This document shows, one piece after another, positions 60,184-64,000 of a stretch of 64,000 bases of DNA. The number at the start of each line of letters is the position of its first letter. Position 1 is the stretch's first letter. This stretch comes from Yinghuangia elevatio (GTDB lineage Bacteria > Actinomycetota > Actinomycetes > Streptomycetales > Streptomycetaceae): the NCBI RefSeq assembly GCF_040649515.1, contig NZ_JBEZFP010000029.1, positions 16,227 to 80,226 on the forward strand. Direction: 5' to 3'. Under the pieces are notes generated by a model. The model ran no database searches. It was not told where the DNA came from and saw only the letters and a list, made by a program, of their open reading frames with translations. The translations under genes were made by a program, and so were the position numbers.

Positions 60184-60846
60184 ATGGAGACCGCAGCCGC
60201 CGAGCCTCCCGCCACGCAGGCCGCGGCCGACGAGGCGTTTCCCAAGGCCGACACTCCGCGCCCCCGCTGTGCCGAGGCCACCGCCGCGGCGCTGCTGGAC
60301 GCGGCCGTGGCACGGTTCTCCCGGCACGGCTACGAGAACACGTCCGTCCGTGACATCGCCGCCGACGCGGGCGTCAACCCGGCCCTGATCTACCGCTACT
60401 TCGGCTCGAAGGAGAAGCTGTTCGTGCAGGTCGTGTCGCGCGATCGCGATCCCGCCGCCATCATCGCCGGGCCGCTCGGCGAACTGCCCGACCGCTCCGT
60501 GACGTGGTTCCGCACCCGACCCCCGGCCATCGCCGGAGAGCACCCGCTCGCCCTCATGCTGCGTTCGGCGGGCCGCGAGGGCGTCGCCGACCTGATGCGG
60601 GCTCAGGTACGCGACACCGTGGGCGCCCTCGCCGACCGGCTCGAAGGCCCCGAGGCCGAACTGCGGGCGGCGATGATCCTGGCCCTCAACGTCGGCATGG
60701 GCGCGCTCGCCTCGGTCGCGGGGGTCGATGTGCTGTCGGAGGCCCCGCCCGAGCGCCTGCGCGCGCACCTGGCGGCGGCGATGCGTCCGCTCATCGAGCC
60801 GACCACCCCTGACGACTCAGACGGCTCGGACGGCTCAGACGACTGA
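60184..60846 (+). CDS. TetR-family regulator of the efflux pump
   Basis: A protein of 220 residues. HTH at about residues 35-80 (ALLDAAVARFSRHGYENTSVRDIAADAGVNPALIYRYFGSKEKLF); the C-domain is of the TetR_C type (GEHPLALMLRSAGREGVADLM). The end is a DSDGSDGSDD repeat that runs into a simple DNA repeat of GACTGAGAC units (to about 60900). Confidence 0.87.
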   Translation: METAAAEPPATQAAADEAFPKADTPRPRCAEATAAALLDAAVARFSRHGYENTSVRDIAADAGVNPALIYRYFGSKEKLFVQVVSRDRDPAAIIAGPLGELPDRSVTWFRTRPPAIAGEHPLALMLRSAGREGVADLMRAQVRDTVGALADRLEGPEAELRAAMILALNVGMGALASVAGVDVLSEAPPERLRAHLAAAMRPLIEPTTPDDSDGSDGSDD

Positions 60847-60900
60847 GACGACTGAGACGACTGAGACCACTCGTAAGGCTCAGAGGACTGAGACGACTGA

Positions 60901-61593
60901 TCAAAGACCGGCGATCCGGTCCAGGAAGTTGTCCACGAGCGCGTACGACTGCTCCCGCGCCCCGGCCCTCGGGCGGCCCAACTCCTCCGGGTCGTAGCCG
61001 TATTCGAGCGCCTGCGGTACGCCTCCGTTGTCCAGCCACGCCCGGACGATCTCCGGGGTCACCTCGGGGTGGAACTGCACGCCGAGCGAACGGCCGACGA
61101 CGTACGCCTGCGGCCCCACGTCGCTGCGCGCGATCTCCTTGGCTTCAGGCGGCAGCACCATCCGGTCGAAGTGCCATTGGAACCAGGGGCCTTCGGAGAT
61201 CAGCCCGGGGTCGTCGGAGCGTACGCCGGTCCACCCGATCTCCGGGCGGTCCGCCCGCTCGACCGACCCGCCGAGCGCGGTGGCCATCGCCTGCGCGCCG
61301 AAGCAGATGCCCAGCACCGGGACGTCAGCCGCCAACGCCTCGCGCAGCAGCACGATTTCGTCGCCGACCCAGGTGCCTATGGTGAGGTCGTCATAGACCG
61401 ACCAAGGCGCGCCGAGCGGCACGATCACGTCGAAGTCGCGCGGATCGGGGAACTCGACCGTGACACCGGGGCGGTCGTACTCCGCCTCGGACACGATCAG
61501 CATCTCGACGAGTTCGAAACCGCGTCGCACGAGCCGCTCACCGACGAACCCAGCTTCGGAGGGGTGGTCATGACGGATGATCAGGGCACGCAT
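60901..61593 (-). CDS. Class I glutamine amidotransferase (GMP-synthase-like)
   Basis: A protein of 230 residues from an ATG with AAGGAG upstream. PLGAPWSVYDD, PVLGICFGAQAMATALGG (nucleophile Cys), and GVQFHPEVTPEIV (His-Glu). Such free-standing amidotransferases hydrolyse glutamine or gamma-glutamyl amides, as in aniline and isopropylamine breakdown. The 20-bp operator 78 bp upstream links it to the amine regulon. Confidence 0.82.
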   Translation of the reverse strand: MRALIIRHDHPSEAGFVGERLVRRGFELVEMLIVSEAEYDRPGVTVEFPDPRDFDVIVPLGAPWSVYDDLTIGTWVGDEIVLLREALAADVPVLGICFGAQAMATALGGSVERADRPEIGWTGVRSDDPGLISEGPWFQWHFDRMVLPPEAKEIARSDVGPQAYVVGRSLGVQFHPEVTPEIVRAWLDNGGVPQALEYGYDPEELGRPRAGAREQSYALVDNFLDRIAGL

Positions 61594-61670
61594 TGTGGCT
61601 CCTTCCCGCACGGTGCGCACGCGCGTGCCGGAGGGCATGCGGCAGCCCGGATCGGCGTACCGGTGCACGC

Positions 61671-61690
61671 TTTGTTTGACCTCAAACGTT
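61671..61690. promoter_or_regulatory. Putative MarR operator before the amidotransferase gene
   Basis: TTTGTTTGACCTCAAACGTT. Its 14-bp core GTTTGACCTCAAAC is identical to that of the element at 39369-39388. Confidence 0.7.
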
Positions 61691-61832
61691 ATGCGCCGAA
61701 CAGCATCCGGCACAAGCCCCGCGCACCGCTGCGCCCCCGCGTCGCGGCCCCGGCACGGCGCGCGAGCGCGCAAATGGCGTGCCGCCACGCGGTCGGGCTG
61801 GCTAGCCTGACCGCTCGGAGAGGGGGCGGGCG

Positions 61833-63068
61833 GTGAATCCCTGGGCGCTGTTGCTGAGTCAGGCGTCGTGGGCGGTGATCGGGCCGGTGCTCGACCGTCT
61901 CGACCCCGGGACCCGGCAGACCGTGCTCGGCAGTGCGCTGCCGGAGGGCGGGGCGATCGTCTCGTACGTCCTCGGCCACGGGTCCGTCGCCTGCCGCGCG
62001 GCGCTCGCACAGAGCCCCACCGTCACCGCGGCGACCCTTCGGCGGCTCGCCGAGGACCCGGCTCCCGAGGTCGCGGCCCACCTCGCACGCAACCCGCATG
62101 CCCCGCGCGACGTGATGCTCCGTGCGATGGCCGCGCACCACGTCGACCGCATCGCCATACCCGACGCCGGGTTGCCGCAGCGCGACGTGTACGCACTGGT
62201 CGAGTCCGTCAATGCGGAGGTGGTCGCGCGGGCCGTGCCCGCGCTGCTGTTCCGGCACCCCTATCCGGCCGGTGCCGTCGTGCTCGCCCGCGCGCTCCTC
62301 AACCTGTGGCGGCTCGGCGGCCGCACCGCCGCCGAGTCGGCCTTCGCGACGGCCGCACAACTGCCGGAGACCGTCGCCGAGCGCTTCGACGAGGTGTTCG
62401 CCGTCGACGACGGGCGGGCCGCGCTCGGACGCCTGATCGAGCACGAGGGCCGTACCCAGGTGGTCGTCGAGCGGCTGCGCGGGGTCGGCCGCCGGACGAG
62501 CGCCGTGCACCCCACGTCCAGCGCGTACGACGGCTCCGAAGCCGTCCTGACCCGGCTGGTCCTGTTCGCGCCGCACGAACCGCCGCGCTGGGACGTGGTC
62601 CGCCACGAGGACAGCCTCACCGCGCTGGTCCCGGACGTCGTGACCGCGCTCGGCGACGAACCCGGCTGCCCGGACTGGATCCTGGAACGCCTGCGCCACC
62701 ACCCGCCGTCGCCCGGCGGCCACATCCGGTCGCAGCACGAGCGCGGTCGGATACGGCGGGACGCGTACCGCCAACTCGCCGCGCTCACCGCCGGCATGCG
62801 GGACGACCAGCTGCGCCGGGCGTACCAGGAGGGCTTGCTGCCGGCGGGAGAGATCCTGGCGAAGGCCCCGTTCGCGTACGCCGCACTCACCGTCTTCACG
62901 ACGGCGACCGGGCCGCGCCTCGACGAGGCCCGGACCGCGGTGAGCCGCCTCACCGAGCGGCACCTCGGCGCCGACACGGAGGCCTGGGCGGTCGCGTTGA
63001 TGCTGCTCCCGGAGTTCGCCGGCACGCTGCCCGAGCTGCTGGCGACTGCGCGGGCCGCGGCGGGGTGA
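61833..63068 (+). CDS. Helical-repeat protein of unknown function, 411 aa
   Basis: GTG start. The N-terminal half is built of short helical units (YVLGHGSVACRAALAQSP, TLRRLAEDPAPEVAAHLARNPHAPRDVMLRAMA) that look like leucine-rich-variant/HEAT-type repeats. The rest is helical too. No catalytic motif and no signal peptide. A protein-interaction role is likely; the family is common in Streptomyces but unnamed. Confidence 0.65.
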   Translation: MNPWALLLSQASWAVIGPVLDRLDPGTRQTVLGSALPEGGAIVSYVLGHGSVACRAALAQSPTVTAATLRRLAEDPAPEVAAHLARNPHAPRDVMLRAMAAHHVDRIAIPDAGLPQRDVYALVESVNAEVVARAVPALLFRHPYPAGAVVLARALLNLWRLGGRTAAESAFATAAQLPETVAERFDEVFAVDDGRAALGRLIEHEGRTQVVVERLRGVGRRTSAVHPTSSAYDGSEAVLTRLVLFAPHEPPRWDVVRHEDSLTALVPDVVTALGDEPGCPDWILERLRHHPPSPGGHIRSQHERGRIRRDAYRQLAALTAGMRDDQLRRAYQEGLLPAGEILAKAPFAYAALTVFTTATGPRLDEARTAVSRLTERHLGADTEAWAVALMLLPEFAGTLPELLATARAAAG

Positions 63069-63164
63069 GCCGGGCCGCGGGGGTCAGGGGGCCGCCGTTT
63101 CACTCCGCCGGTGCGGCATCCTGGACGGGACGACAGTGATCGCCGACCTCTGGGGAGCCCCGTC

Positions 63165-63719
63165 GTGACCGAACGCAAACCGCCCGAGATCTCGTTCGAT
63201 TCCTGGGTCGACCGGCAGATCCACGAAGCACGTGAACGCGGGGATTTCGACAACCTGCCGGGCGCGGGCCGCCCGTTGGCCTCCGCGGACGCCCCGTACG
63301 ACGAGACGTGGTGGCTCAAGGACAAGCTGCGCGGCGAGGGCATCGCGGTCCTGCCGCCCGCCCTGCGGCTCCGCAAAGAGGCCGAGGACGCCCTGCCGGC
63401 GGCGCTGCGTGCCCGCTCCGAGCGCGAGGCCCGCACGATCATCACCGAGATCAACGACAAGATCGTCAAGCATCTGCGGATGCCGCCCCCGGGTCCGATC
63501 CTCAACGTCAAGCCTTTCGACGTCGAGGAGGTCGCGGCCACGTGGCGCGACCGGCACCCGGACCGGGTACGCCCGACGCCGCCGTCCGCAACACCCGCGT
63601 CCCACTCCTCGCCCGGCTCCCGGTCCGGCTCCGGCTCCGGCTCCGACTCCGGCTCCGCGCCCCCGCAGGCCGGGCCCCGGGAACGTCGGCCGCGCTGGTG
63701 GAGACGCCGCACCAGGTGA
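63165..63719 (+). CDS. DUF1992 (DnaJ-C28-like) protein
   Basis: A protein of 184 residues from a GTG. The family core is clear: SFDSWVDRQIHEARERGDFDNLPGAGRPL, WWLKDKLRGEGIAVLPPALRLRKEAEDAL, INDKIVKHLRMPPPGP. The C-terminal 45 residues are a Pro/Ser/Gly run with (GS) repeats and a basic end. Function unknown; a chaperone link comes only from eukaryotic DNAJC28. Confidence 0.87.
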   Translation: MTERKPPEISFDSWVDRQIHEARERGDFDNLPGAGRPLASADAPYDETWWLKDKLRGEGIAVLPPALRLRKEAEDALPAALRARSEREARTIITEINDKIVKHLRMPPPGPILNVKPFDVEEVAATWRDRHPDRVRPTPPSATPASHSSPGSRSGSGSGSDSGSAPPQAGPRERRPRWWRRRTR

Positions 63720-63924
63720 CCCCGACCGCTTGCCGAGTCACGCCCGCCCCTCCGTTCTCGGAGGGCGCGGGCGTGTGGCCTTCCGTCGCCGCCCGCGGCA
63801 CCCGCCCTCTCGCGGCAATCTGATTTGCCGTCATACTCCGGCGGTCGGTCGCCGCACGGACCGATGAGTTTGTGCTCTCCCTCGAGTCGAACCTTGTGAG
63901 GGCCCCAAAAGGGGTACTGCGTCC

Positions 63925-63954
63925 CGGTCGCCCGCCGCCGACGGCGGGCGACCG
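63925..63954. terminator. GC-rich hairpin near the window end
   Basis: CGGTCGCCCGCCG (63925-63937) pairs perfectly with CGGCGGGCGACCG (63942-63954), loop of four bases. From 63720 to the end I see no other gene; the hairpin may end a transcript from either side. Confidence 0.6.
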
Positions 63955-64000
63955 GACCGTTAGACGGACAGGTCACCCCGAGTGTGCCGATCGAGCCGGG

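Overview
The window looks like chromosome of a high-GC filamentous actinomycete of the Streptomyces type. GC and third-position GC are very high throughout, GTG/TTG starts and purine-rich ribosome binding sites are common, and the families are typical of that group (DUF5302, CHRD lipoprotein, F420-type oxidoreductase, MMPL, DUF1992). No rRNA, tRNA or CRISPR array was seen.

Layout. (1) 1-2076: small housekeeping genes and the first half of a B12-binding/radical SAM gene. (2) 2065-17655: a 15.6 kb integrative conjugative element of the actinomycete AICE type. It is inserted inside the radical SAM gene, exactly between the codons of the iron-sulfur cysteine motif. From left to right it carries a two-gene nuclease cassette of unusually low GC (possible phage defence), a Nudix/XRE-Nudix pair behind a striking double palindrome, a GntR regulator, a transfer operon (membrane protein, small proteins, FtsK-like TraB, candidate clt), SSB, an orphan tRNA-guanine-transglycosylase-like protein, a SLOG-primase/polymerase, a DUF3631 ATPase, a repeat-rich candidate origin, and a large serine recombinase. 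(3) 17645-34400: the second half of the radical SAM gene, then secreted and lipid-related genes (I36-like protein, CHRD lipoprotein, P1 peptidase, PucR regulator, acyl-CoA dehydrogenase, metalloprotease), a TrkA-type channel protein and a GNAT-AAA+ fusion. (4) 34454-61690: several catabolic transcription units that seem tied together by one operator. These are an extradiol dioxygenase/aldehyde dehydrogenase/FAH/ferredoxin/ferredoxin reductase operon; a PuuC-PuuD pair; a MarR regulator divergent from an amino acid/amine permease and an F420-type oxidoreductase; an acetoacetate-decarboxylase-like gene divergent from a glutamine-synthetase-like gene plus cytochrome P450; and a glutamine amidotransferase. 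Each of these loci has a 20-bp element with the core GTTTG-N4-CAAAC or GTTTG-N4-CGTAC. Transporters and regulators (MMPL/TetR/SDR, MFS/TetR, ArsR/VOC) lie between them.

Most notable points: the recombinase target in a radical SAM cluster motif; the nuclease pair as a candidate defence system; and the scattered amine/aromatic catabolic regulon. All functions are read from sequence motifs by eye; no database search was possible.
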